From: ZC4RG35 sp041747855
GTDB lineage: Bacteria > Actinomycetota > Acidimicrobiia > Spongiisociales > ZC4RG35
NCBI GenBank assembly: GCA_041747855.1
Contig: JBGTEJ010000013.1
Coordinates: forward strand, 1 to 43,437
DNA: 43,437 bases
Direction of reading: 5' to 3'
This document shows positions 22,386 to 31,188 of the stretch, one piece after another; within the stretch, counting starts at the first letter, position 1, and each line of letters begins with the position of its first letter. The notes under the pieces were generated by a model. It was not told the DNA's origin and made no database searches. It was given only the letters and a program-made list of their open reading frames with translations. The translations under genes were made by a program, and so were the position numbers.

Positions 22386-23665
22386 GGGAGGAATCGTACT
22401 TCGCCGAGCGAGGTCTGAAAGGTGCTGTCCGATGCCTGGGGAAGAGCGGTGAACCAGATGAGCCAGTGACCGTCGTTGCGGGCGGCGAGCGAGAGGGAAG
22501 TCACACCGGCGGTCGATTGTGCGGTCGTCAGCGTCTCCCACATCGATGGATCGGGGTTCGGAGTGGCCGCCCATCGGAATTCGAAGAAGGTCCCGGGAGT
22601 GATCCCGAGCAATTCCACATGTGTCGGGGAACCCAGGACCGAGAAAATCACGCCATATGGCGGACGTGTTGCGCCAAGCTGGTCGGGAAGTTCTTCGCTG
22701 ACCCAAACGGTCCCGGGGTCCCCGTCGATGAGGGCTGGCAAGGAGGGGTCGTCCGGTTGGGGGCCTCCCAGGGGGTCGAACAGGAGGGCGCCGAGGGTCC
22801 TGATCTGGCCGACATCCACGGTGGTAGTGGTGGAGGTCGGCAACGTGGTGACAGTGGTGGTGGGCCGACTCGGCAGTACTGGTTCGGTTGAACCACCAGA
22901 GAAGAAGAGCCCGACAGCGATCAAGGCAGTAGCAATGCCGATCAGGGCGAGGGCGGAGTAGAGGAGACGTCTGGAGCCAGCCCTGGCCGCGGGTGCCGGA
23001 CTCCGTGGAGTCGGGGCTGCGCTCAGCGACTTCTCCATCGAGTCGGCGTCGAGTCGCCCGGCCTGGGCGTTGCGAAGTATCCGATCGATGTTCGGTGTTA
23101 CCCCGTCGATGCTTTCCGAAGGCGTTGGCCCTCCCGGATGTCGTCCGGTGAGGGCGGTTTCGAGGGCCCCGGCGAGGGCCCGTACGTCTCCCCCTATGTC
23201 GGTGCGTGGCTGCCTTCCGAATCGACCCAGCTTGGCGGGGTGGTCGGCGGAGTAGGAGAGGGCAGATAGGTCAACCGAGCCGTGTGCCAGCCCTTTCTCA
23301 TGCATGGCCGCGAGAGCACCGGCGAGCCCGGTGGCATTGGGAAGAAACTCCGCCAGGTCGATCGTCCGCTCGGCTGCCACGTGGTCAGCCATCGATGAGC
23401 CTCCGGTCCACTCGAGCACTGCGTAGGCCCCACCTGGGACCTGCTCCACCATGAACACCTTGGTCAGGTGTGGGTGTGAGACGCCGGCGATAGCACCGAT
23501 GCTTCCCACGAACTCTTCCCGCCTCGCAACACTGGTTTCAGGGCCCAAGGCGCGGATGAGAACGGGACGGTCCAGCGAGACGTCGGTGGCCAGCCACTCT
23601 TCGACGTCGTCATCTCTGCCCAGTCGAAGTTCTAGCCTGAACCGGTCCGGAATCGAAGATGGCAC
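22382..23665 (-). CDS. transmembrane pseudokinase resembling the C-terminal half of MviN
   Basis: The 427-residue protein has a kinase-like domain at about 5-210, a Pro/Ala linker, one transmembrane helix at 234-256, a Thr-rich stalk and an extracytoplasmic discoidin-like domain (LIDGDPGTVWVSEELPDQ). Kinase motifs are lost: the beta-3 lysine is Arg38 (RPVLIRAL), HRD reads HGS at 128-130, DFG reads RFG at 148-150, and no glycine-rich loop is seen. In mycobacteria the same domains are fused to MurJ (MviN, Rv3910) and bind the FHA protein FhaA; here the lipid II flippase half is absent. GTG 23665 has GGGAG 7 nt upstream and lies 4 nt after the GNAT stop. Confidence 0.85.
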   Translation of the reverse strand: MPSSIPDRFRLELRLGRDDDVEEWLATDVSLDRPVLIRALGPETSVARREEFVGSIGAIAGVSHPHLTKVFMVEQVPGGAYAVLEWTGGSSMADHVAAERTIDLAEFLPNATGLAGALAAMHEKGLAHGSVDLSALSYSADHPAKLGRFGRQPRTDIGGDVRALAGALETALTGRHPGGPTPSESIDGVTPNIDRILRNAQAGRLDADSMEKSLSAAPTPRSPAPAARAGSRRLLYSALALIGIATALIAVGLFFSGGSTEPVLPSRPTTTVTTLPTSTTTTVDVGQIRTLGALLFDPLGGPQPDDPSLPALIDGDPGTVWVSEELPDQLGATRPPYGVIFSVLGSPTHVELLGITPGTFFEFRWAATPNPDPSMWETLTTAQSTAGVTSLSLAARNDGHWLIWFTALPQASDSTFQTSLGEVRFLP

Positions 23666-23669
23666 TGGT

Positions 23670-24401
23670 TCACTCCCTCCCGCTCTCGTTCCAGCGGAGG
23701 ATCGCCAACCTGGTCCCGACGTCCTGGAAGCCCTCATTCCGATATAGGTTCAGGGCACGTTCACTCGTGGGCCGGACGTTCAGCAGAACCGAATGAGCCC
23801 CTTGTGACCGCGACCAGTCGATGCCAGCCCTGATCAGAGCCGTCCCAATGCCAAGCCCCTCCATCTCCGGTCGAACCGCGATTCTCTGGAGGAAAGACGA
23901 CCATCGTTGGGAACCGAAGATGGCATAGCCGGAAATCACACCGTCCTCCTCGTGGGTGAGGACCACACTGGTGGGAGTCGCCTTGACCGCCTCCTCGAGA
24001 CCGTGTCGACCCAGCCGCCAGAATCCTGAGAAGGCACATCGGTCGACTTCGGCGAGGTTATCCCACTCGGGGTTTGGGTCCGGTTGAACCCTTTGACTTG
24101 GAGCGGCATTGGGAAGATTGATTGGGCGTTCCATCATCATGAGCGTGTCTTCTGTCGAGTATCCAACGGTCCGCCAGATGTTCGTCCTCTCCGGGTAGAG
24201 GGCAGGGGAGTAGACAATGCCGCCTGACACAGAGGCGACGGCGAGAGTTGCCTGGCTGAGAAAGTCCAGTCCCCCACGGACCAATCGCAGGTGACCGGCG
24301 GACTCTTCGTCGTTCCACGGACGCGCTTCACCACGAGCCCAACCGCGGGTGATCCGCAGCGGCCCCGGCCACACGCCGTCAACAACTACTTGGGTGGACA
24401 T
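23670..24401 (-). CDS. GNAT family N-acetyltransferase
   Basis: The 243-residue protein has an unassigned N-terminal part of about 110 residues and a C-terminal GNAT domain. Motif A is RIAVRPEMEGLGIGTALIRA, followed by VLLNVRPTSERALNLYRNEG, the RimI-like motif B. ATG 24401 starts MSTQVVVDG. It is the first gene of the block running through the pseudokinase, sigma and anti-sigma genes. The N-terminal part could be a degenerate second GNAT fold, as in tandem acetyltransferases such as mycothiol synthase, but key MshD motifs were not recognised. Substrate is unknown. Confidence 0.82.
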   Translation of the reverse strand: MSTQVVVDGVWPGPLRITRGWARGEARPWNDEESAGHLRLVRGGLDFLSQATLAVASVSGGIVYSPALYPERTNIWRTVGYSTEDTLMMMERPINLPNAAPSQRVQPDPNPEWDNLAEVDRCAFSGFWRLGRHGLEEAVKATPTSVVLTHEEDGVISGYAIFGSQRWSSFLQRIAVRPEMEGLGIGTALIRAGIDWSRSQGAHSVLLNVRPTSERALNLYRNEGFQDVGTRLAILRWNESGRE

Positions 24402-24419
24402 TTATGGGAGAGTACGAGA

Positions 24420-25424
24420 GTGAAGGTGCTTGTAGCGACCCACCAGGCTTCGCTGGATCACGACACAGGTCCTGCTCATCCCGAGAGACCCGCCCGTGTC
24501 GAGGCGGTTCTCAGGGGTATTCGAGGCTCCGGTCTCGTGGTCAGCGAACTCGAATCACCGCCAGCATCGAACTCGGACCTGACCCGGGTCCACCATCGCT
24601 CCTATGTCGAGCAGATAGAAGTCTTCTGCCGGTTGGGTGGGGGGGCGTTGGACTATGACACGGTCGTCTCCCCGGCCTCGTGGGATGCGGCGATCCGGGC
24701 TGCAGGCGGACTGTTGGCACTTGTCGAGGAGTTGGAGGCCTCTAGAGGTACCAGTGGGTTCGCGGTGACCCGGCCACCCGGTCATCACGCCCTGGCCGAC
24801 AGGGCGATGGGGTTCTGTCTGTTCAACAACGTGGCGGTGGCAGCCTCCGCCTTGCGCACCAAGGGCCAGCGGGTCGCGATCGTCGATTGGGACGTCCATC
24901 ATGGCAACGGCACCCAGACGATGCTCGGTGATGACCCCGGTGTCCTTTACGTGTCGATGCACCAGGACGCCCTGTACCCCTTCGAGGGGTTTCCCGCCGA
25001 CATCGACCGGATGGAGCCTGGAACCAACATCAACATCCCTGTTCCGGCCGGGACTGCGGGTGACCTGGTTCGTCCGGCGTGGAGGGAACTGGTGGTTCCG
25101 GTGCTCACTCAGTTCGAGCCGGATTGGGTGCTGGTGAGTGCCGGTTTCGATGCCCACCACAACGATCCAATTGCCGACCTGGCCCTGATCGAGGCGGACT
25201 ACGGACATATGGCGGCGGGCATCGCCGAAGTCATTCCACCAGAGCGGATCATCATCGCCCTCGAAGGAGGGTACGACCTGGCCGCCTTGGAACACTCGAC
25301 GGCGTCCACGCTCAGGGGTCTTTCGGGCGAACTCCCCTCAGGCGAACCCTTCATATCCCCTCCCGGCTCCCAGCTCGCGATCGATCGGGCATCGATGGCC
25401 ATCTCGCGTTACTGGTCGATCTGA
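24420..25424 (+). CDS. histone deacetylase family / acetylpolyamine amidohydrolase
   Basis: The 334-residue protein has the arginase-deacetylase fold motifs. RPPGHHALADRAMGFCLFNN carries the His122-His123 charge-relay pair, IVDWDVHHGNGT has zinc ligands Asp158 and His160, SAGFDAHHNDP has the third ligand, and EGGYDL ends the site. Such enzymes remove acetyl groups from lysines, polyamines or acetoin-related substrates. GTG 24420 follows a GGGAGAG sequence and fits the family N-terminus VLVATHQASLDHD. It diverges from the GNAT gene by 18 nt, so an acetylation/deacetylation pairing is possible but speculative. Confidence 0.92.
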   Translation: MKVLVATHQASLDHDTGPAHPERPARVEAVLRGIRGSGLVVSELESPPASNSDLTRVHHRSYVEQIEVFCRLGGGALDYDTVVSPASWDAAIRAAGGLLALVEELEASRGTSGFAVTRPPGHHALADRAMGFCLFNNVAVAASALRTKGQRVAIVDWDVHHGNGTQTMLGDDPGVLYVSMHQDALYPFEGFPADIDRMEPGTNINIPVPAGTAGDLVRPAWRELVVPVLTQFEPDWVLVSAGFDAHHNDPIADLALIEADYGHMAAGIAEVIPPERIIIALEGGYDLAALEHSTASTLRGLSGELPSGEPFISPPGSQLAIDRASMAISRYWSI

Positions 25425-25476
25425 TCTAAACCCTGCCCACCAGTCGTCCGATAACTCCAGTTCGTAGGAGGACGGC

Positions 25477-26556
25477 TTGCAGTACGACATTGACCAACTT
25501 CTCACCAAGGCCTTGGATCGCGGGGCGTCTGACATTCACCTGAAAGTGGGTTCGGCCCCGATCGTCCGGGTCAATGGCGAGCTTCACCGTTTGCAGGGCT
25601 TCGAGTCGCTCAGCCCGGCCGACACCACCGGCTACGCGGACTGCATTCTCACGCCGAGGGCGGCCGCCCAGTTCGAAGAGAAGGGTGTGGCCGACTTCGC
25701 CTATGGGACGAAGGAGCTGGGCAGATTCCGGGTCACCGCATTCCGACAGCGCGGCTCAGTCTCGCTGGTCCTCCGCAGCGTTGTTCCGGGTAGTCGCAGC
25801 TTCAGCGATCTGGGCCTGCCCCGCGTCGTCGAGAAACTGGTGTCATCCTCATCCGGGTTGATTCTGGTCACCGGGCGGTCGGGCTCCGGCAAGACGACCA
25901 CCATGGCATCGATGCTCGACTGGATCAACTCGAACCGGGCCAAGGCGATCCTCACCATCGAAGATCCGATCGAGGTCCTCCACCCTGACAAACGCTCAGT
26001 GGTGGTTCAGAGAGAAGTGGGGGTCGACACACCCGACGTCGCCAGCGCCGTGATGAGCGCGATGCGTCATGACGTGGAGGTGATCATGATTTCGGAGATC
26101 AACGACGCAGCCTCCGCAAGGGCCGCCATCGATGCCGCGGAGACCGGCCGATTGGTCATCTCGTCGATGCGGACCACCGACCCCGCCGACACCGTGCAAC
26201 GTCTGGTTTCTATGTTTCCCGAATCGGAACGGGCCGCTATCCGCCAGCAGGTGGCCACGCAGGTGAATGCCATCATCAGTCAGGTGCTGATCGAGACCTC
26301 CGATTCCGCAAGGATCCTCGCTTGTGAGGTCATGACCAACAACGAGCGGTCACAGGAGTGGATGCTGGCCAGCAATGACAGCGCCAATCTTGTCGAGATA
26401 CTCAAGGACGGAGGGTTCTACGGCATGCAGACCTTCGACCAGGCCCTTCTCAGACACGTCGTCGACAGGAAGGTCGAGATCGGCGCCGCCCTGGCACATG
26501 TCCGCAACACCCACGAGATCCGGGCCAAGGCTATGGAGGCCGGGATCGCCTCATAA
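25477..26556 (+). CDS. PilT/PilU-like secretion ATPase, orphan, altered His box
   Basis: The 359-residue protein matches PilT: an N-terminal PAS-like domain with ASDIHLKVGSAPIVRVNG, Walker A GRSGSGKTTTMASM (Lys139), Asp box TIEDPIEV (162-163) and catalytic Glu207 in the Walker B region. The Walker B region reads MISEIND instead of VGEMRD, and the His box, normally LHTxxA, reads MRTTDP with Arg232 in place of His. TTG 25477 is a firm start with AGGAGG 5 nt upstream. PilT retracts type IV pili, but no pilin, PilB or PilC gene is in the window. It could work with a distant pilus locus or have another role. Confidence 0.88.
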   Translation: MQYDIDQLLTKALDRGASDIHLKVGSAPIVRVNGELHRLQGFESLSPADTTGYADCILTPRAAAQFEEKGVADFAYGTKELGRFRVTAFRQRGSVSLVLRSVVPGSRSFSDLGLPRVVEKLVSSSSGLILVTGRSGSGKTTTMASMLDWINSNRAKAILTIEDPIEVLHPDKRSVVVQREVGVDTPDVASAVMSAMRHDVEVIMISEINDAASARAAIDAAETGRLVISSMRTTDPADTVQRLVSMFPESERAAIRQQVATQVNAIISQVLIETSDSARILACEVMTNNERSQEWMLASNDSANLVEILKDGGFYGMQTFDQALLRHVVDRKVEIGAALAHVRNTHEIRAKAMEAGIAS

Positions 26557-26577
26557 GCCATAATCCTCCAATGGCTG

Positions 26578-26611
26578 CGTGAGGGCCGACCCCTAGGGGT
26601 CGGCCCTCACG
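26578..26611. terminator. 34-bp perfect palindrome, bidirectional terminator-like
   Basis: Two 17-nt arms (26578-26594 and 26595-26611) are perfect reverse complements with no spacer; the centre is CCCCTAGGGG. It starts 22 nt after the PilT-like stop and ends 25 nt before the CCA gene. In RNA it would form a very strong hairpin, but no U-run follows on either strand. A terminator or RNA-stabilising hairpin is most likely. Confidence 0.7.
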
Positions 26612-26636
26612 TATCTGGCCGATAACCTGAGCCATC

Positions 26637-28049
26637 GTGATCCCCGACCGACTCGGCTTCCTACTTTCAGACGATCTTCCCCCGGCCCAGTTGTCGCGGT
26701 TGTTCGAGGCCGCCGATGAGAGCTTGTACCTGGTGGGAGGCTCGGTCCGCGACGCATTTCTCGGGAGACCCTTGGAGGACTTCGACTTCACCACCGGGGC
26801 CCGTCCGGACCGGATCGCACAGCTTCTCCAGGGCTGGGCCGACTCGGTTCACACGGTGGGCGCAAGATTTGGCACGGTGGCGGCCCGACGAGGCGAGCAT
26901 CGTGTCGAAGTAACGACCTTCCGCTCTGAGGTCTATCGGGAGGACTCCCGCAAACCCGGAGTGACGTTCTCAGACAGTTTGGAGACCGACCTGAGCCGGA
27001 GGGACTTCACTGTTAACGCCATCGCCCTGTCCATGTCGGATCTGATCCCGATCGACCCGCATGGCGGGCTGGCTGATATGGCTGCCGGGAAGCTGAGGAC
27101 ACCGCTCGATCCTGAGGTCTCTTTCGGGGACGATCCCCTCCGGATGTTGAGACTGTTCCGCTTCCAGTCCCAGCTCGGGTTTCAGCCGGCCCCGGAGGCT
27201 TTGGCTGCCGTGAACAGGATGGCTTCGCGTCTCGAGATCATCTCCGCTGAACGGATCAGGGACGAACTGTCCCGACTCATGGTGACCCAGGCACCCTCCG
27301 AGGCCCTGGGTTCCATCGTTTCGAGCGGGCTGTCAGCGCACTTCGTGCCCGAACTGGATCGTCTCGCCATGGAGCAGGATCCATACCATCGTCACAAGGA
27401 TGTGCTCGCCCACACCCTGGCAGTGGTCGACAAGACCAGCCCGGAACTGGTCGTGCGTCTCGCCGCACTCCTCCACGACATCGGAAAGCCCGATACGAGG
27501 GAGTTCGGGCCCGGGGGGGCCCGTTTCCATCATCACGAGGTTGTCGGCGCCCGGATGACCCGGGCCCGACTCCGTGCCCTCAGATACCCGAACGATGTCG
27601 TCGACGATGTCAGTCGTCTCGTGTTTCTCCATCTTCGGTCGCATACCCTCAAGCTGGGGTGGTCCGATTCGGCTGTCAGACGGTATGTGCGCGATGCCGG
27701 CCATCTCATCGACTCGCTGAACGATCTGGTTCGTTCCGATGTCACCACGGCCAATGCCAGACGTGAGAAGGACATCCAGGAGGGGATCGACGAACTGGAG
27801 CGCCGGATCGCCGATCTTTCGGCCAGGGAGGAATTGGCCAGTCTCCGGGCACCTGTCGACGGCAACCATGTCATGGCCTACCTCGGAATCGGGCCTGGGC
27901 CCAGGATTGGCGAGATCATGGGCGTCCTGCTGGAGAAGCGGATCGAGGATGGCCCGTACACCCAGAACGAGGCCTACCAGGTGGTCCGGGCGTGGGCCCT
28001 CGAGCAAGGACTTCCCGACCCCGGTGAGCCACCCGTGGAGGAGGAGTAG
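26637..28049 (+). CDS. cca: CCA tRNA nucleotidyltransferase
   Basis: The 470-residue enzyme has the nucleotidyltransferase motif YLVGGSVRDAFLGRP followed by DFDFTT with the two metal-binding aspartates, the RRDFTVNAIALS motif, and then an HD domain (HKDVLAHTL, LLHDIGKPDTRE, HHHEVVGARM). It adds or repairs the 3' CCA of tRNAs. The actinobacterial version (PcnA, Rv3907c in M. tuberculosis) is also near the origin beside the mviN-sigM-trx genes. GTG 26637 is the start. EEP follows 2 nt later. Confidence 0.93.
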   Translation: MIPDRLGFLLSDDLPPAQLSRLFEAADESLYLVGGSVRDAFLGRPLEDFDFTTGARPDRIAQLLQGWADSVHTVGARFGTVAARRGEHRVEVTTFRSEVYREDSRKPGVTFSDSLETDLSRRDFTVNAIALSMSDLIPIDPHGGLADMAAGKLRTPLDPEVSFGDDPLRMLRLFRFQSQLGFQPAPEALAAVNRMASRLEIISAERIRDELSRLMVTQAPSEALGSIVSSGLSAHFVPELDRLAMEQDPYHRHKDVLAHTLAVVDKTSPELVVRLAALLHDIGKPDTREFGPGGARFHHHEVVGARMTRARLRALRYPNDVVDDVSRLVFLHLRSHTLKLGWSDSAVRRYVRDAGHLIDSLNDLVRSDVTTANARREKDIQEGIDELERRIADLSAREELASLRAPVDGNHVMAYLGIGPGPRIGEIMGVLLEKRIEDGPYTQNEAYQVVRAWALEQGLPDPGEPPVEEE

Positions 28050-28051
28050 GG

Positions 28052-28993
28052 ATGATCGTCGTAGCGGTGCCGGCTGTGCTCTTCGCCGTGGTGACGATCG
28101 CGGCTTTCGGGGGGCGCTGGGTGTGGTGGCTCGATCTCCTCGCCAACTTCCGGGCCCAGTACATACCGGCGCTCCTGGTCCTCGGGGTGATCCTCATGGT
28201 CGGCAGGTGGCGAAGGACCGGCACAGCAGTGTTGTTGGTGGCGGTGCTCAATCTGGTCGTGGTCTTGCCCCTGTTCGTGGGGTCCCCGGGTCAGCCAACG
28301 TCGGGAGCGCCAACCGTCCGGGTCATGAGCTTCAACCTTTTGTCCAACAACCAGTCGTTCTCTGATGTGTTTTCCTACATCGCCACCACCCGGCCCGACC
28401 TGGTGCTGCTCCACGAGTCCAGCCGGCCCTGGGAGGTAGCGGCTGGTGCGGCCGACATGGGATACCAGGTGTTCCGAACCCAGACTGATGACCTGATCTT
28501 TGGAACTCTGGTCCTGGTGCGTGGGAGTGAAATCGCGGTCGAATCGTTCGGGTTCGCCACCTCTGAGCCCAGGGCGGTCGAGGTCTCATTCCGCCCCGAT
28601 GGCTGGCCGCAAGATCTCAAGGTGCTCTCGAGTCATCCAGTCTCTCCGACCGGCACCAACCGCGCCGCCCGCGCCGCGCTGCGAGACAGTCAGATCGGAT
28701 TCGCAACCGACTGGGCATCCGGCCAGGAGGGGGCTTTCATCGTCGTCGGGGACCTAAACGCCACCCCATGGTCGTGGCCATTTCGAAAACTGCTTGATCG
28801 GACCGAACTGAGAAACTCGCAGGTGGGATTTGGGTTCCAACCTACGTTCTCCGTGGACTCTCACCCGTTGCTTCGTATCCCGATCGATCATCTGCTTCAC
28901 AGTCCCGTCCTGGGTGTCATGGACCGTCAGCTCGGTCCTCGTCTGGGCTCGGACCACTTCCCCGTTGTCGTCGATCTGGAGTTGAGGGGGTAA
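28052..28993 (+). CDS. membrane-anchored endonuclease/exonuclease/phosphatase family protein
   Basis: The 313-residue protein has three N-terminal hydrophobic segments (about 3-19, 36-52, 58-76), then an EEP domain. Motifs are RVMSFNLLSNN, LVLLHESS with the metal-binding Glu, VVGDLNATPWSW, IDHLLHS and SDHFPVVVDL with the catalytic Asp-His. The layout is that of actinobacterial membrane-tethered EEP hydrolases with the domain outside the cell. Substrates may be nucleic acid or phospholipid. It lies 2 nt after cca and 4 nt before the peptidase gene, so the three are probably cotranscribed. Confidence 0.88.
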   Translation: MIVVAVPAVLFAVVTIAAFGGRWVWWLDLLANFRAQYIPALLVLGVILMVGRWRRTGTAVLLVAVLNLVVVLPLFVGSPGQPTSGAPTVRVMSFNLLSNNQSFSDVFSYIATTRPDLVLLHESSRPWEVAAGAADMGYQVFRTQTDDLIFGTLVLVRGSEIAVESFGFATSEPRAVEVSFRPDGWPQDLKVLSSHPVSPTGTNRAARAALRDSQIGFATDWASGQEGAFIVVGDLNATPWSWPFRKLLDRTELRNSQVGFGFQPTFSVDSHPLLRIPIDHLLHSPVLGVMDRQLGPRLGSDHFPVVVDLELRG

Positions 28994-28997
28994 CTTC

Positions 28998-30455
28998 ATG
29001 GCCATGTCAGATCGATACTCCAATCGGCGCCAACGTCTGGCCGCCATGATCGGCGATTCAGGTATCGCCATAATTCCTGCAGCAAGCGAAACGATCAGGA
29101 ACTACGACGTGTCCCATGAGTTCCGTCAGGACTCCATGTTCTGGTATCTGACGGGCTTTCACGAACCGGACGCGATCGCGGTGATAACCCCAGGGCACGA
29201 CGAGGGTGATTTCACGTTGTTCGTCCTGCCCAAGGACCCCTTGCAGGAGGTATGGACCGGGATACGGACCGGCCCCGAAGGGGCTGAACAGCGATTCGGC
29301 GCTGACGCCGCTCATGACGTCTCAGAGTTCGACTCCATGCTCGAAAGACTCGTGATCGGTCGGGAAGTGGTCTGGTACCGGACCGGTGATCGACTCGACT
29401 CCAAGGTCAGCGGCGCCATCGAACGCGCCCGGGGCCACCGGGAGCGTTTCGGCGGTCTTGTCCCTGCCGCGGTCAGGGACGTTTCGGCGGTCATCGGTGA
29501 GATGATGCTCTACAAGGACGAGTTCGAGATCGAAAGCATGCGGAGGGCCTGTGAGTTGACCGCCTTCGGACATGCCGAGGCGATGCGTTTCACACAGCCC
29601 GGAATGATGGAGTACGAGGTCCAGGCGGCCCTCGAGTACTTCTGGCGTCTCGGGGGGTCGCCGCGAAATGGGTACCCGTCGATTGTTGCCTCAGGAGCCA
29701 ACGCCTGCATCCTCCACTACGTGTCCAACGACTCCAAGGTGGGCCCCGACGACCTGGTGTTGGTCGATGCCGCCGCCGAGATCGACGGTTACACCTCGGA
29801 CATAACCCGTACCTTCCCCGCCAGCGGCAAGTTCACCGGGCCACAGCGGGCCGTCTACGACGTGGTGTTGGCCGCACAGGAGAGCGGTCTCCAATCGGCG
29901 GTTCGAGGCTCGAGTATCAGGGCCATCCATGAGCGTTCGACCCGGAGCCTCGTCGAGGGGATGGTCGAACTGGGCCTTCTCCCACTTTCTGTGGAGGAGT
30001 CCCTTGCGATGCATCACTACACCGAGTTCTTCATGCATGGGACAGGCCATTGGCTCGGTCTCGATGTCCACGACCGTGGCAGCTACCGGGTCGACGGAAA
30101 GCCCCGGCCGCTCGAAGCGGGGATGATCTTCACCGTCGAGCCTGGCATCTATGTGGCTCCCGACAAGACCGAGGTCGAGTTGGCCCTGCTCCCATATGAC
30201 ATCGATGAGCGTGCTGAGCGGAGGATTCGTCTCGGCACCGCCGCCGCCACAGCACTGGAGAAAGAGGAGCGGGATGAAGCCGAGAAGATCAAACATGCCG
30301 TGCCGCCGGAGCTGCTGGGTATCGGAGTTCGGATCGAGGACGACATCTTGATCACCGCTATGGGATATGAAAACCTCACCGAAATGGTCCCGAAGACGGT
30401 CGAAGGGGTGGAGAGCGTCTGCGCCGAGAACTCGACGCTTCCCCGGACCCGTTAG
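28998..30455 (+). CDS. pepP: Xaa-Pro aminopeptidase (aminopeptidase P)
   Basis: The 485-residue protein has the aminopeptidase P N-terminal domain (VSHEFRQDSMFWYLTGFHEP) and the pita-bread M24 domain. Metal ligands are visible: Asp in LVDAAAEIDGYTSDITRTF (two aspartates), His in HGTGHWLGLDVHD, Glu in FTVEPGIY and Glu in RIEDDILIT. It releases N-terminal residues preceding proline. ATG 28998 or ATG 29004 may start it. Between GIYV and RIEDD there is an insert of roughly 50 charged residues (EKEERDEAEKIK), slightly longer than in short family members. Its stop overlaps the convergent hemolysin III gene by 4 nt. Confidence 0.94.
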   Translation: MAMSDRYSNRRQRLAAMIGDSGIAIIPAASETIRNYDVSHEFRQDSMFWYLTGFHEPDAIAVITPGHDEGDFTLFVLPKDPLQEVWTGIRTGPEGAEQRFGADAAHDVSEFDSMLERLVIGREVVWYRTGDRLDSKVSGAIERARGHRERFGGLVPAAVRDVSAVIGEMMLYKDEFEIESMRRACELTAFGHAEAMRFTQPGMMEYEVQAALEYFWRLGGSPRNGYPSIVASGANACILHYVSNDSKVGPDDLVLVDAAAEIDGYTSDITRTFPASGKFTGPQRAVYDVVLAAQESGLQSAVRGSSIRAIHERSTRSLVEGMVELGLLPLSVEESLAMHHYTEFFMHGTGHWLGLDVHDRGSYRVDGKPRPLEAGMIFTVEPGIYVAPDKTEVELALLPYDIDERAERRIRLGTAAATALEKEERDEAEKIKHAVPPELLGIGVRIEDDILITAMGYENLTEMVPKTVEGVESVCAENSTLPRTR

Positions 30456-31147
30456 CCGGAGACGACCGCCGGGACTGCGTATTCGAAGACGGCCACAAAG
30501 TGCAGGACACTTGCTGTCACTACGAGAACGTGGAACAGCTCGTGGTACCCGAAGCTGCCTGGCAGCAGTCGGGGTTTTTTGGTCAGGAACATGATTGCCC
30601 CGATGGTGTAACACGCTCCCCCCAGGGCGATGTAGACGATCGCTCCCATGCCCAGGTTGGCGTGGATCTCAGGAGTCCAAACCAGTGCCGCCCAACCCAT
30701 CGAGAGTTGAAGGGTCACCGACAACCAGGTGGCCACTCTCGGGAGGGCTGCCTTGAGGACGATCCCGGTGACTCCGGGCACCCAGACCAGTCCTAGGGCC
30801 AGCGCAAGTCTCCAACCTTGGAGAGCGGCGATTGCGATGGGGGTGAAGGTTCCGGCGACCATCAGATAGATCATCGAGTGGTCGACCCTCTGTAAACGCA
30901 TCTTCCGTTCGGGACTCCAAGGGATGGAGTGGTACAGCGATGACACGGTGAACATGGCGATCAAAGCCACCCCGTAGAGAAGTGAACCAGTCACCGCGGC
31001 GGTGTCTCCCCAGGAGCGCTGAAGCAGGAAGACGAGACCGACCATCGCGGCAAGGGCGGCGGAACCGTGGAGGAATCCGCGCACCGGGTTCTGCATCTTG
31101 CCGAGAGTGATCCGGTCCACTCCGGCATGATAAGGGTCGTTGGACAT
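30452..31147 (-). CDS. hemolysin III / PAQR family membrane protein
   Basis: The 231-residue protein has seven hydrophobic segments and the PAQR signatures: TVSSLYHSIPWSPERKMRLQ, RVDHSMIYLMVAGTFTPIA and the C-terminal FGYHELFHVLVVTASVLHF with the metal-binding histidines. Bacterial members act on membrane lipid or energetics; hemolysis is a historical name. ATG 31147 is chosen because GGGAG lies 6 nt upstream. It diverges from uppS by 41 nt, the same arrangement as Rv1085c-Rv1086 in mycobacteria. Confidence 0.92.
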   Translation of the reverse strand: MSNDPYHAGVDRITLGKMQNPVRGFLHGSAALAAMVGLVFLLQRSWGDTAAVTGSLLYGVALIAMFTVSSLYHSIPWSPERKMRLQRVDHSMIYLMVAGTFTPIAIAALQGWRLALALGLVWVPGVTGIVLKAALPRVATWLSVTLQLSMGWAALVWTPEIHANLGMGAIVYIALGGACYTIGAIMFLTKKPRLLPGSFGYHELFHVLVVTASVLHFVAVFEYAVPAVVSG

Positions 31148-31188
31148 GTAGGACTCCCGGGGCACCGGCGGTAGCATCTCATGCTGGT

